Below, piece after piece: positions 7,762 to 15,678 of a stretch of DNA of 64,000 nt. The DNA lies in contig JAEYWX010000012.1 in NCBI GenBank assembly GCA_023428755.1, forward strand, positions 1 through 64,000. The letters are read 5' to 3'. This stretch comes from Bacteroidota bacterium (GTDB lineage Bacteria > Bacteroidota > Bacteroidia > Chitinophagales > Chitinophagaceae). A program made the position numbers and the translations under genes. The notes beneath the pieces are model-generated. The model saw nothing but the letters and a program-made list of their open reading frames with translations. It ran no database searches and was not told the DNA's origin. The number at the start of each line of letters is the position of its first letter. The stretch's first letter is position 1.

Positions 7762-9061
7762 ATGCGGTAAACTTTGCGATTACTTTCTTCATTTCTTCTT
7801 CTATTTCTTCGTTACAGAGATTGCCAATGCTTCCTTCGTGTGTGTGATGCAGCTGCTGCAGATCGTATTCAAACTCACCTTTGTTGATGCTGTTGCCCAC
7901 CTGTTGGTAAGCTTCCCGGAAAGGAACACCTTTGTTTACCAGATCATTCACTGCTTCTACACTAAACAAATATTTATACTTCTCATCGGTGAGAATATTT
8001 TCCTTCACCTTCATATTGCTGAGCATGAGCTGCATTAATTGCAAACAGGCTTTCAGTTCTTCAATCGCAGGGAACAAAACTTCTTTTGTTAGCTGCATAT
8101 CACGGTGATAACCTGATGGAAGATTGTTGATGAGCAATGTTAGCTCATTCGGGATCGATTGAATGCGGTTGCATTTTGCACGAATCAATTCAAACACATC
8201 CGGATTTTTTTTGTGCGGCATAATGCTGCTGCCTGTTGTTAACTCATCGGGGAACGAAAGAAAACCAAAGTTCTGGTTCATGTACAGGCAACAATCCATC
8301 GCCAGTTTGCTGAGGGTTGCTGCAATGGAACTCATACCAATGCTTGTTACTTTTTCTGTTTTACCACGACTCATTTGTGCATATACACTGTTCCAGTTAA
8401 GCGTATTGAATTGCAATAATTCAGTTGTACGTTTTCTGTTCAACGGAAAAGATGAACCATAGCCTGCACCGCTACCCAATGGATTTTTATTCGCCACCTG
8501 GCAAGCTGCTGCCAGTAATTCAACATCATCTACCAAGCTTTCTGCATAAGCACCTAACCACAAACCAACTGATGATGGCATGGCAATCTGCAGATGTGTA
8601 TAACCGGGCAGCAATGTATTCTTATGTTCGTTGCCGGTTTTCACCAACAGATCAAACAGGTTTTTTACTTCATCTTTAATATTGTTGATCTCTGCACGCA
8701 GGTATAATTTAATATCAACCGCCACCTGGTCATTACGGCTCCGGCCGCTGTGAATTTTCTTTCCAATATCGCCGATCTTTTGTGTAAGCAGATATTCAAC
8801 CTGTGAGTGTACATCTTCAATTCCTTCCTCAATAATGAAAGAACCAAGCTCGATGGTTGCAGCAATTTCCTTCAATCCATTTACGGCAATCTCAGCTTCT
8901 TCTTTTGTCATCAACCCAACTTCACCCAGCATGGTAACATGCGCAATGGAACCTTGCACATCGTACTTCGCTAAGAGTAAGTCGAACTCTTTGTCTCTCC
9001 CTACCGTAAAGGTTTCAACTAATTGTGATGTTGAAGAGTTTTCTTTTTGCCAGAGCTTCAT
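7760..9061 (-). CDS. argH: Argininosuccinate lyase
   Basis: This enzyme cleaves argininosuccinate to arginine and fumarate, the last step of arginine synthesis. The 433 residues belong to the fumarase/aspartase superfamily, with the catalytic-loop signature G-S-S-I-M-P-H-K-K-N-P-D near residue 275 and the N-terminal D-x-H-S-x-V-E and S-R-N-D-Q-V motifs near residues 85-115. It is the last gene of the arg operon, 45 bp after argE, with a CACAGAGG-type repeat in between. It starts at an ATG (9061) and has normal length. Confidence 0.95.
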   Translation of the reverse strand: MKLWQKENSSTSQLVETFTVGRDKEFDLLLAKYDVQGSIAHVTMLGEVGLMTKEEAEIAVNGLKEIAATIELGSFIIEEGIEDVHSQVEYLLTQKIGDIGKKIHSGRSRNDQVAVDIKLYLRAEINNIKDEVKNLFDLLVKTGNEHKNTLLPGYTHLQIAMPSSVGLWLGAYAESLVDDVELLAAACQVANKNPLGSGAGYGSSFPLNRKRTTELLQFNTLNWNSVYAQMSRGKTEKVTSIGMSSIAATLSKLAMDCCLYMNQNFGFLSFPDELTTGSSIMPHKKNPDVFELIRAKCNRIQSIPNELTLLINNLPSGYHRDMQLTKEVLFPAIEELKACLQLMQLMLSNMKVKENILTDEKYKYLFSVEAVNDLVNKGVPFREAYQQVGNSINKGEFEYDLQQLHHTHEGSIGNLCNEEIEEEMKKVIAKFTA

Positions 9062-9077
9062 GATTGTTATTTTTTCA

Positions 9078-9102
9078 CACAGAGGGCACAGAGGCCGCAG
9101 AG
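9078..9102. repeat. CACAGAGG nonamer repeat
   Basis: Three degenerate 9-bp units (CACAGAGGG, CACAGAGGC, CGCAGAG) lie between argE and argH. The same word family recurs at 13189-13242 and is known to me as a dispersed repeat in many bacterial genomes. Confidence 0.6.
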
Positions 9103-9106
9103 TTGA

Positions 9107-10180
9107 TTACAAAATTTTATTTAACAGTTGAATGTAGAGTTCAATCCCGCCTTTGATTTCATCAACATATACATACTCGTCGGCCGTATGACTTCTTGCA
9201 CTATCGCCCGGACCCATTTTCAATGCAGGGAACGGCATCAATGCTTTATCGCTTGTTGTGGGTGATCCGTAATAATCTCTGCCCAACTCAATTCCCGCTT
9301 TCACCAACGGATGATCCATTGGGATCGATGTTGATTTCATTCTTGTTGTACGTGGCTTGAACTGGCTCTTGAGATTTTGTTTTAGCTCACTAAGAATTTC
9401 ATCGAATGTGTACAGTTCATTCACACGTACATCGATCACAAACTTGCATTGTGGTGGCACCACATTGTGCTGTTGGTTTTCTGTACCGATTACCGTAACC
9501 GTCAACATCGATTCCCCTAACAACGGACTTACTTTATCGAATTTGTAATTGCGTATCCAGTTAATATCGTCCATGGCAATGTACAAGGCGTTGATGCCTT
9601 CTTTGCGTGCAGCATGACCTGCTTTGCCTTGTGCAATACAATCAATTACCATCAATCCTCGTTCAGCAACAGCCATGTCCATTTTGGTTGGCTCGCCCAC
9701 AATACCAAAGTTGATATTACCGAGATAAGGCAATACCAGTTCAATACCGTTTACACCGCTGATCTCTTCTTCGGCACTTGCAGCAAACACCACGTTGTGC
9801 GAAAGATTTTCTTTCTCGTAATAGTAAAGGAAGGTTGCAATCAAACTCACCAAACATCCGCCGGCATCGTTACTGCCGAGGCCAAATAGTTTTCCATCTT
9901 CTACTACCGGTTCAAACGGATCTCTTGTGTACTTCGCATTGGGTTTTACCGTGTCGTGGTGTGAGTTAAGTAATACAGATGGTTTTGCTGCATCGTAAAA
10001 TTTGTTCTTTGCATACACATTGTTACCTACACGAAAATGTTCAATTCCTTTTTGTGCAAAAAAGTGAATGAGAATTTCTGCAGTTTCGTTTTCTTCTTTT
10101 GAAAAAGACGGCGTGGCGATCAGCTGTTTTAATAATTCTACTGCCTCGGTGTGAAGTTGGCTGATGTCCTGGTTGGCCAT
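9107..10180 (-). CDS. argE: M20 amidohydrolase, N-acyl-citrulline/ornithine deacylase
   Basis: The 357-residue M20 zinc peptidase has the metal-binding N-S-H-H-D-T motif near residue 77, a second ligand region G-S-N-D-A-G-G, and the catalytic pair in S-A-E-E-E-I near residue 135. In E. coli ArgE deacetylates acetylornithine. In Bacteroidota operons that use ArgF' the deacylation comes after carbamoylation, so the likely substrate is N-acetyl- or N-succinyl-citrulline. It follows argB by 10 bp and must be co-transcribed. The choice between the two acyl groups depends on ArgF'. Confidence 0.85.
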   Translation of the reverse strand: MANQDISQLHTEAVELLKQLIATPSFSKEENETAEILIHFFAQKGIEHFRVGNNVYAKNKFYDAAKPSVLLNSHHDTVKPNAKYTRDPFEPVVEDGKLFGLGSNDAGGCLVSLIATFLYYYEKENLSHNVVFAASAEEEISGVNGIELVLPYLGNINFGIVGEPTKMDMAVAERGLMVIDCIAQGKAGHAARKEGINALYIAMDDINWIRNYKFDKVSPLLGESMLTVTVIGTENQQHNVVPPQCKFVIDVRVNELYTFDEILSELKQNLKSQFKPRTTRMKSTSIPMDHPLVKAGIELGRDYYGSPTTSDKALMPFPALKMGPGDSARSHTADEYVYVDEIKGGIELYIQLLNKIL

Positions 10181-10190
10181 AATAATTTGT

Positions 10191-11000
10191 TTAACTGTTT
10201 GTAATGGATGTTCCGCTTTCTCCGTTGATCAGATGTTTCAAATGCTCTGCTTTACCAATTACTACTTTTTTTACGCCACTGTTTAACGCAGCAAATGCGT
10301 TATCGAGTTTCGGGATCATACCCGCAAATATTTTAGCCCCCCCACCCCCCTGAAGGGGGGATTTCAGCTCCTCATAATATGCTGGCGTGAGTTTTTTAAT
10401 TACGCTATTATCATCGTTTACATCTAGCAGTACGCCTGCTTTTTCAAAAGAATAGATCAAACTTACTTCGTAGAGGCTGCTCATTGCTTTCGCTACTTCC
10501 TGTGCAATGGTATCGGCATTGGTGTTTAATAATTGACCATTACCGTCATGTGTAATGGGCGCAACAACCGGCGTAAAACCATGATCGAGTAAGCTGCTCC
10601 AGTTTTGTGCATTGATCTTATCCGATTTTACATCGCCTACAAAACCGTAATCAATTTCTTTTACGGGTCGTTTATTTGCCGGAATTAAATTTCCATCTGC
10701 ACCGGTAACACCAATGGCATTACAGTTGAGCGCCTGCAACTGTGCAATTACTTTTTTGTTAATGAGACCCGCATAAACCATCGTCACCAAATCAATTGTT
10801 GCAGCATCGGTAATGCGTCGGCCATCTACATACTTGCTTTCAATACCCAATGATTCGCCGATCTTGGTTGCAACTTTTCCGCCACCGTGTACCAGTATTT
10901 TAGGTCCCGATACAGAAGCAAAGTCTTGCAGAAACGATGAAAGCTTTGATTCATCATCCACAATATTGCCGCCGATCTTTATGACAATGAGCTTATCCAT
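10191..11000 (-). CDS. argB: Acetylglutamate kinase
   Basis: It phosphorylates N-acyl-glutamate with ATP (second step of the pathway). The 269 residues have the amino-acid kinase N-terminus I-K-I-G-G-N, the glycine-rich H-G-G-G-K loop near residue 39, and the conserved G-M-I-P-K segment near residue 227. Just before that segment sits an odd, glycine-rich stretch (S-P-L-Q-G-G-G-G-A-K, about residues 213-222) encoded by a dispersed palindromic repeat. The frame is kept, so the enzyme should be intact unless the insertion disturbs the lobe. The start overlaps argF' by 8 bp, indicating translational coupling. Confidence 0.93.
   Translation of the reverse strand: MDKLIVIKIGGNIVDDESKLSSFLQDFASVSGPKILVHGGGKVATKIGESLGIESKYVDGRRITDAATIDLVTMVYAGLINKKVIAQLQALNCNAIGVTGADGNLIPANKRPVKEIDYGFVGDVKSDKINAQNWSSLLDHGFTPVVAPITHDGNGQLLNTNADTIAQEVAKAMSSLYEVSLIYSFEKAGVLLDVNDDNSVIKKLTPAYYEELKSPLQGGGGAKIFAGMIPKLDNAFAALNSGVKKVVIGKAEHLKHLINGESGTSITNS
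10331..10367. repeat. Coding palindromic repeat inside argB
   Basis: Here 13 of 14 bases are C (10337-10350), followed by TGAA and GGGGGG; CCCCCC (10345-10350) and GGGGGG (10355-10360) form a perfect 6-bp stem. It is translated in frame as S-P-L-Q-G-G-G-G. Related elements lie in argC (14211-14244) and argG (14341-14377). Confidence 0.7.
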
Positions 11001-11961
11001 TTGCTTTCAGAATTTCAGACAGTACTGTTTGCGCTGCCCATACACGATTGCTCGCCTGCTGGGTAACAATGCTGTTGCTGCTGTCGAGTACTTCATCGCT
11101 TAACTCTACATTTCTGCGAACAGGTAAGCAATGCATCACTTTTGCATTGTTGGTTGTTTTCAGTTTTTCTTCTGTCAACATCCAGGCTGGATCGTTACAG
11201 TAAATACGACCATAATCGGTATACGTACTCCAGTTTTTTACATACACAAAGTCTGCATCTTTCAATGCTTCGTCCTGGTTGTGAGTAATGGTGGCACCTT
11301 TTGTGAATTGTTCATCCAATTCATAATCTTCCGGATGAGTAATGACAAAATCAGCTTCGCCCCATGCATTGATCCATTGCGCAAAGCTGTTGCTTACACA
11401 TTGCGGCAAGGGTTTAATATGCGGGGCCCAGGTTAAAACGATTTTAGGTTTACGATTTACGATTTGAGATTTTTTCAAACTCTCTGTGATCGTAATAATA
11501 TCTGTCAGTGACTGTAATGGGTGAAGTGTTGAACTTTCTAAACTCACGACAGGTACACCTGCATATTTGATGAACTGTTTAATAAACAGTTCGCTGTAAT
11601 CATCATTCTTATTCTGCAACGATGGAAATGTACGGATGGCCAATACATCGAAATAATTTCCTAGAATCGGTGCTGCATCTTTCACATGTTCCACCGTTGT
11701 ACCACTCATGATGGCTTCTTCTTCAAACTCCCAGGTCCAGCCTTCGCTGCCCACGTTGAAAACGATTGGTTGCATACCGAGATTCTCGGCAGCGATCTGT
11801 GTACTCAAGCGTGTACGCAAACTGGGGTTGAGAAAAATTAAACCCATGCGCTTTCCTGCGCCCAATGTTTTGTCAACAAGCGGGTTTGCTTTATAGGCCA
11901 ACGCCTTTTGTACAAGAGCGTTGATGTTTGCTACATCATGAACGGAAATAAATTGTTTCAA
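10993..11961 (-). CDS. argF': N-acyl-ornithine carbamoyltransferase (ArgF')
   Basis: The 322 residues belong to the N-acetyl/N-succinyl-ornithine transcarbamylase group, not classical OTCase: S-L-R-T-R (47-51) is the carbamoyl-phosphate loop and H-C-L-P-V-R-R-N near residue 285 is the group's C-terminal signature. It transfers carbamoyl to N-acyl-ornithine to give N-acyl-citrulline. From remembered structures, Xanthomonas AOTCase has Glu92 and Bacteroides SOTCase has Pro90 at the acyl-specificity position. Here the aligned residue is Val90 (T-T-V-E-H), so specificity is open. A heptamer repeat is inserted in frame at about residues 163-174. There is no argJ-type or OTCase gene nearby. Confidence 0.9.
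   Translation of the reverse strand: MKQFISVHDVANINALVQKALAYKANPLVDKTLGAGKRMGLIFLNPSLRTRLSTQIAAENLGMQPIVFNVGSEGWTWEFEEEAIMSGTTVEHVKDAAPILGNYFDVLAIRTFPSLQNKNDDYSELFIKQFIKYAGVPVVSLESSTLHPLQSLTDIITITESLKKSQIVNRKPKIVLTWAPHIKPLPQCVSNSFAQWINAWGEADFVITHPEDYELDEQFTKGATITHNQDEALKDADFVYVKNWSTYTDYGRIYCNDPAWMLTEEKLKTTNNAKVMHCLPVRRNVELSDEVLDSSNSIVTQQASNRVWAAQTVLSEILKANG
11440..11474. repeat. Heptamer repeat inserted in the argF' coding sequence
   Basis: There are five consecutive 7-bp units with a GATTT core: GATTTTA (11440), GGTTTAC (11447), GATTTAC (11454), GATTTGA (11461), GATTTTT (11468). On the coding strand they give about twelve residues (L-K-K-S-Q-I-V-N-R-K-P-K), longer than the matching loop in the Bacteroides enzyme I remember. 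Confidence 0.6.
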
Positions 11962-12030
11962 TGATTATGTCTTTATGTTCTTAATAAACTTAGTGCTGCT
12001 TACTATATCCGAGTCTTTGTGACAAAAAAA

Positions 12031-13173
12031 TTATCCTTTCATTGCTTCAATCTCTTCCTTCACCGCATCAATAAACATTTCTGCATCTCTCTTCTTCAAA
12101 CCAAGACTCGGCAATAAACGAATTACATTTGGCTTCGCTTCACCTGTGAAGATCTTTTGATTGAGCAATAAATTTTTCTTGAGGTCTTTATATTCTTCCG
12201 GTACATCAAAGCCGATCATTAAACCACGGCCACGAACATTTTCCAGTTCTTCAATCTTCTCTAATTCTTCACGGAGATATTTACCGATCATTACGGCATT
12301 GCCCAATAATTTTTCTTCTTCCATTACTTCCAGTACGGCCAATGCAGCAACACAAGCCAAATGATTGCCACCGAAGGTTGTTCCTAACTGAAAATGTTTT
12401 GGTTTGATATGTGGTGCAATGATGATACCACCAATTGGAAATCCATTGCCCATACCTTTTGCCATGCTGTAGATATCGGCATTTACACCTGCAAAATCAT
12501 GACTGAAGAATTTACCACTACGGCCATAGCCACACTGCACACTATCGGCAATATAAACAGCACCATACTGATCGCAAAGTGAACGTATTTTCTTCAGGAA
12601 TGAATTCTCTGCTACATTAATACCGCCCACACCTTGTATGCCTTCAATGATCACCGATGAAATTTCATCGCCTTGTTTTTTGAAACAAGCTTCCAATGCC
12701 GCTTCATCATTGAAAGGAAGGAAGATCACATTGTCGGTTTCGTTAACCGGTGCGATATAGTTTTTATTATCTGTTGTACTTACTGCGAGTGATGTACGTC
12801 CGTGGAATGCTTTGCTGAAAGCAACAATCTTTTTACGTCCGTTGTGAAAGCTCGCCAGCTTTAATGCATTTTCGTTTGCTTCTGCACCGGAGTTGCAAAG
12901 GAAGAGTTGATAATCTTCTTTACCACTCACCTTCCCGAGCTTGGAAGCCAGTTCTTCCTGTAACGGAATTTTAATAGAGTTGGAGTAGAAGGCAATTTTA
13001 TTCAACTGCTCTTCAATTCGTTTTACCCAATGCGGATGTGTGTGTCCGATACTGATCACGGCATGACCGCCGTAAAGGTCGAGGTATTGCTCGCCTTGAT
13101 CGTCCCATACATAAGAGCCCTTGGCTTTTGTAATGGTGATGGGGTTGATGGGGTAAACGTCGAATAAATTCAT
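12031..13173 (-). CDS. argD: Acetylornithine aminotransferase
   Basis: This PLP enzyme converts N-acyl-glutamate semialdehyde to N-acyl-ornithine. I chose the ATG at 13173 (M-N-L-F-D-V-Y) over a GTG at 13206, which would translate part of a dispersed repeat. The protein is about 380 residues. The PLP lysine lies in S-M-A-K-G-M-G-N-G-F near residue 235, with G-A-E-A-N-E-N near residue 95, typical of class III aminotransferases. Spacing to argC (72 bp) is filled by the CACAGAG-type repeat; argF' begins 69 bp downstream. In related bacteria the same enzyme can also serve lysine synthesis. Confidence 0.93.
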   Translation of the reverse strand: MNLFDVYPINPITITKAKGSYVWDDQGEQYLDLYGGHAVISIGHTHPHWVKRIEEQLNKIAFYSNSIKIPLQEELASKLGKVSGKEDYQLFLCNSGAEANENALKLASFHNGRKKIVAFSKAFHGRTSLAVSTTDNKNYIAPVNETDNVIFLPFNDEAALEACFKKQGDEISSVIIEGIQGVGGINVAENSFLKKIRSLCDQYGAVYIADSVQCGYGRSGKFFSHDFAGVNADIYSMAKGMGNGFPIGGIIIAPHIKPKHFQLGTTFGGNHLACVAALAVLEVMEEEKLLGNAVMIGKYLREELEKIEELENVRGRGLMIGFDVPEEYKDLKKNLLLNQKIFTGEAKPNVIRLLPSLGLKKRDAEMFIDAVKEEIEAMKG

Positions 13174-13188
13174 GTTGTAAGTTTTACC

Positions 13189-13242
13189 ACCGAGTCCCAG
13201 AGACACAGAGAAAAGCTCTGTGCCCTCCGTGTCTCTGTGGTT
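13189..13242. repeat. CACAGAG inverted repeat between argC and argD
   Basis: CCCAGAGACACAGAG on the left and CTCTGTG plus CGTGTCTCTGTGG on the right face each other, so the element can form a hairpin. It carries the same word as the repeat at 9078-9102 and lies inside the arg transcript. Confidence 0.6.
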
Positions 13243-13245
13243 ATT

Positions 13246-14295
13246 TTAAAAATAGTTTGCTTTTAAGTTGAGTCCTGTTCTTTCGTCGAGACCAAACAAC
13301 AGGTTCATATTTTGTACTGCTTGTCCACTTGCGCCTTTCAATAAGTTGTCTGCTGCAGAATGAACAACCAGCATATCACCTACTTTCTCCAGTTGAATTA
13401 GACACTTGTTGGTGTTCACCACTTGTTTTAAGAAGACAGCTTCTTTAATTACATGTGTGAAAGCTGCACCGGCATAAAACTCTTCGTACAGTTTGTATAA
13501 TTCATCAAGACTTTTTTCACATTTAACTTGTGAGCTGATGAATATGCCTCTGGTGAAATCGCCACGCCAGGGAACAAAGTTCACTTTGATATCGCTGTTG
13601 GGTTGTAACTGCAGCAATGATTCACCGATTTCTCCCAGATGCTGATGCGTTAATGTTTTGTAGGCTTGAATATTATTTGCTCTCCAGCTGAAATGTGAAG
13701 TAGCAGATAAACTTTGTCCGGCACCTGTGCTACCGGTAATACCTGTTGTATAAACATCGCTCAGTAAACCGGCTTTTGCAAGTGGCAATAAACCAAGTTG
13801 CAATGTTGTAGCAAAGCAACCGGGGTTGGCAATATTGTTTGCTGACTTGATTTGCTCTTTGTTCAACTCGGGTAAACCGTACACAAAGCTGCGGTTGCCA
13901 ATTTGCGAAGAAGCACTTAACCTGAAATCGTTTGCCAGATCAATTACTTTGATTGTATCTGCAATTGTATTCTCAGCTAAGAATTTTTTTGATTCACCAT
14001 GACCAAGACAGAGAAACAACACATCCACATCATTCGATAGCTCACCAGTGAATTTTAATTCTGTTTCACCAACCAGGTCCTGGTGTACTTTGTAAACCGG
14101 TTGATCGGCATTGCTTCTGCTATGTACAAAAGACAAGTCCACATTGGGATGATTCACCAGTAAACGAATGAGTTCTCCTCCTGTATAGCCCGCACCGCCG
14201 ATTATTCCTACAGCCCCCTTCCGACTTCCCCCAAAGGGTGAAGCCATCTGCGCACGAACCTCACTTTTTAAATTATCCTGATTAATTTCTGACAT
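13246..14295 (-). CDS. argC: N-acetyl-gamma-glutamyl-phosphate reductase
   Basis: It reduces N-acyl-glutamyl phosphate to the semialdehyde with NADPH. The Rossmann loop V-G-I-I-G-G-A-G-Y-T-G-G-E is unmistakable, and the catalytic Cys is in N-P-G-C-F-A-T near residue 158. Normally this loop is within a few residues of the start. Here about 28 residues precede it, including A-S-P-F-G-G-S-R-K-G-A, which is encoded by a dispersed palindromic repeat. The ATG at 14295 is preferred to a TTG at 14319. It lies 46 bp after argG in the operon. Confidence 0.93.
   Translation of the reverse strand: MSEINQDNLKSEVRAQMASPFGGSRKGAVGIIGGAGYTGGELIRLLVNHPNVDLSFVHSRSNADQPVYKVHQDLVGETELKFTGELSNDVDVLFLCLGHGESKKFLAENTIADTIKVIDLANDFRLSASSQIGNRSFVYGLPELNKEQIKSANNIANPGCFATTLQLGLLPLAKAGLLSDVYTTGITGSTGAGQSLSATSHFSWRANNIQAYKTLTHQHLGEIGESLLQLQPNSDIKVNFVPWRGDFTRGIFISSQVKCEKSLDELYKLYEEFYAGAAFTHVIKEAVFLKQVVNTNKCLIQLEKVGDMLVVHSAADNLLKGASGQAVQNMNLLFGLDERTGLNLKANYF
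14211..14244. repeat. Coding palindromic repeat at the argC N-terminus
   Basis: It contains CCCCC, ACTTCCCCC, AAA and GGGTGAA, a near-hairpin (TTCCCCC against GGGTGAA). It codes in frame for S-P-F-G-G-S-R-K just before the NADP-binding loop of ArgC and shares its S-P..G-G coding pattern with the elements in argB and argG. Confidence 0.65.
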
Positions 14296-14340
14296 AACAA
14301 ATTCAATTTTACTATTCAAACAAGTTAGGGCTGTGAGTAT

Positions 14341-14377
14341 GCTAAGCCCCTCCTTCGGAGGGGTTTGGGGAGGCTTG
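14341..14377. repeat. Coding palindromic repeat forming the argG C-terminus
   Basis: CCCCTCC (14347-14353), TTC, GGAGGGG (14357-14363) is a perfect 7-bp hairpin. The element encodes the last residues of ArgG (A-S-P-N-P-S-E-G-G-A) and its stop codon. Confidence 0.7.
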
Positions 14378-15559
14378 TACTTTTGTCCAGATAGAAGTTT
14401 GATTGCCGAATATTTTTGAGAAGCCTCTTACATCGTCGCCGGTAAAGCCGCTGTTCATTTCACCGTACTTACCAAACTTAGCGCTCATCAAATCGTACTT
14501 GCTGTCGATACCAATTACCTGGAAACGGTAAGGCATCAGTTGTACAAATACATTGCCTGTTACATTCTGTTGGCTGCTGATGAAGTAAGCTTCGATATCA
14601 CGCATAACGGGATCAAGAATTTGTCCTTCGTGCATCCAGTTACCATAGAACTGTGCGAGTGTATCTTTCCATTGCAGTTGCCATTTGGTGAGCACATGCT
14701 TTTCGAGTGCATGGTGTGCTTTTAAGATCACCATCGGTGCTGCAGCTTCAAAACCTACACGACCTTTAATACCAATAATGGTATCGCCCACATGAATATC
14801 TCTTGCAATGCCGTACGCACCGGCAATGGATTGTAAATGATTAATAGCATCAACAGGATGATCGAACTGCTGATCATTCACTGCTTTCAATTCACCTTTT
14901 TCGAAATGAAGTTTTACTTCTTCACTTGCGGTTTTGGTTACTTGAGTTGGCCATGCTTCTTCGGGCAACATGCCTTTGCTGTTGAGGGTTTCTTTACCGC
15001 CAATGCTTGTACCCCACAGTCCTTTATTAATTGAGTAGGCTGCTTTTTCAAAATTCATTTCAACGCCTTTGCTCTTGAGGTAAGCAATTTCTTCTTCACG
15101 GCTCAGCTTCATATCACGAATCGGCGTAATGATCTCAACACCGGGAATCATGATGTGGAAGATCATATCGAAACGCACTTGGTCGTTACCTGCACCTGTA
15201 CTTCCATGAGCAACAGCATCGGCATTTAATTTCTTTGCATGTTCGGCAATGTGCAAAGCCTGGCTTAAACGCTCAGCACTTACACTCAGCGGATAGGTAT
15301 TGTTCTTTAAACAGTTTCCGAATACAAGAAATTTAATGATGCGTTCGTAGTAACCTTTTACTGCATTAACAGTGGTATGGGTTTTTACACCCAGCTTGTA
15401 AGCATGTGCTTCGATCTTTTGCAATTCTTCGTCACTAAAACCACCGGTGTTTACAATCACCGAATGAATTTCATATCCTTTTTCTTCGCTGAGATACTTG
15501 GCGCAGTAAGTTGTATCTAAACCACCACTGAAGCCGAGAACAATTTTTTTGTTTGCCAT
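14342..15559 (-). CDS. argG: Argininosuccinate synthase
   Basis: It joins citrulline and aspartate using ATP. The 405 residues begin with the PP-loop motif L-G-F-S-G-G-L-D-T-T (8-17), followed by H-G-S-T-G-A-G-N-D-Q near residue 118. The final ten or so residues come from a dispersed palindromic element and are probably a dispensable tail. Between this gene and the upstream acetyltransferase are 119 bp with two possible hairpins (GTGTGC 15587-15592 with GCACAC 15616-15621; CCGCC..GGCGG near 15658-15670), so internal regulation or partial termination is possible. Confidence 0.95.
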   Translation of the reverse strand: MANKKIVLGFSGGLDTTYCAKYLSEEKGYEIHSVIVNTGGFSDEELQKIEAHAYKLGVKTHTTVNAVKGYYERIIKFLVFGNCLKNNTYPLSVSAERLSQALHIAEHAKKLNADAVAHGSTGAGNDQVRFDMIFHIMIPGVEIITPIRDMKLSREEEIAYLKSKGVEMNFEKAAYSINKGLWGTSIGGKETLNSKGMLPEEAWPTQVTKTASEEVKLHFEKGELKAVNDQQFDHPVDAINHLQSIAGAYGIARDIHVGDTIIGIKGRVGFEAAAPMVILKAHHALEKHVLTKWQLQWKDTLAQFYGNWMHEGQILDPVMRDIEAYFISSQQNVTGNVFVQLMPYRFQVIGIDSKYDLMSAKFGKYGEMNSGFTGDDVRGFSKIFGNQTSIWTKVQASPNPSEGGA

Positions 15560-15678
15560 TGTTGAACAGAATTATAGAACGTTGAAGTGTGCGACGCAAC
15601 GAAAGTTTACCAGCGGCACACAGATGATTCAAAAAATTATTTATCGTAAACCTCTCTCCGCCAACGGCGGATAGGGTA

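Noticed and set aside
10331..10367. Possible frameshift or sequencing error in the argB homopolymers
   Set aside because: The reading frame continues with correct acetylglutamate kinase sequence on both sides, and related elements occur in frame in argC and argG, so an in-frame insertion is the simpler reading.
11961..12030. argF'-argD spacer as another dispersed repeat (CTTAGTG..GAGTCTTTGTGAC)
   Set aside because: It resembles a known dispersed word, but the match is too degraded to call.
12031..13206. GTG start at 13206 for argD
   Set aside because: It would translate part of a dispersed repeat; the ATG at 13173 gives the usual N-terminus.
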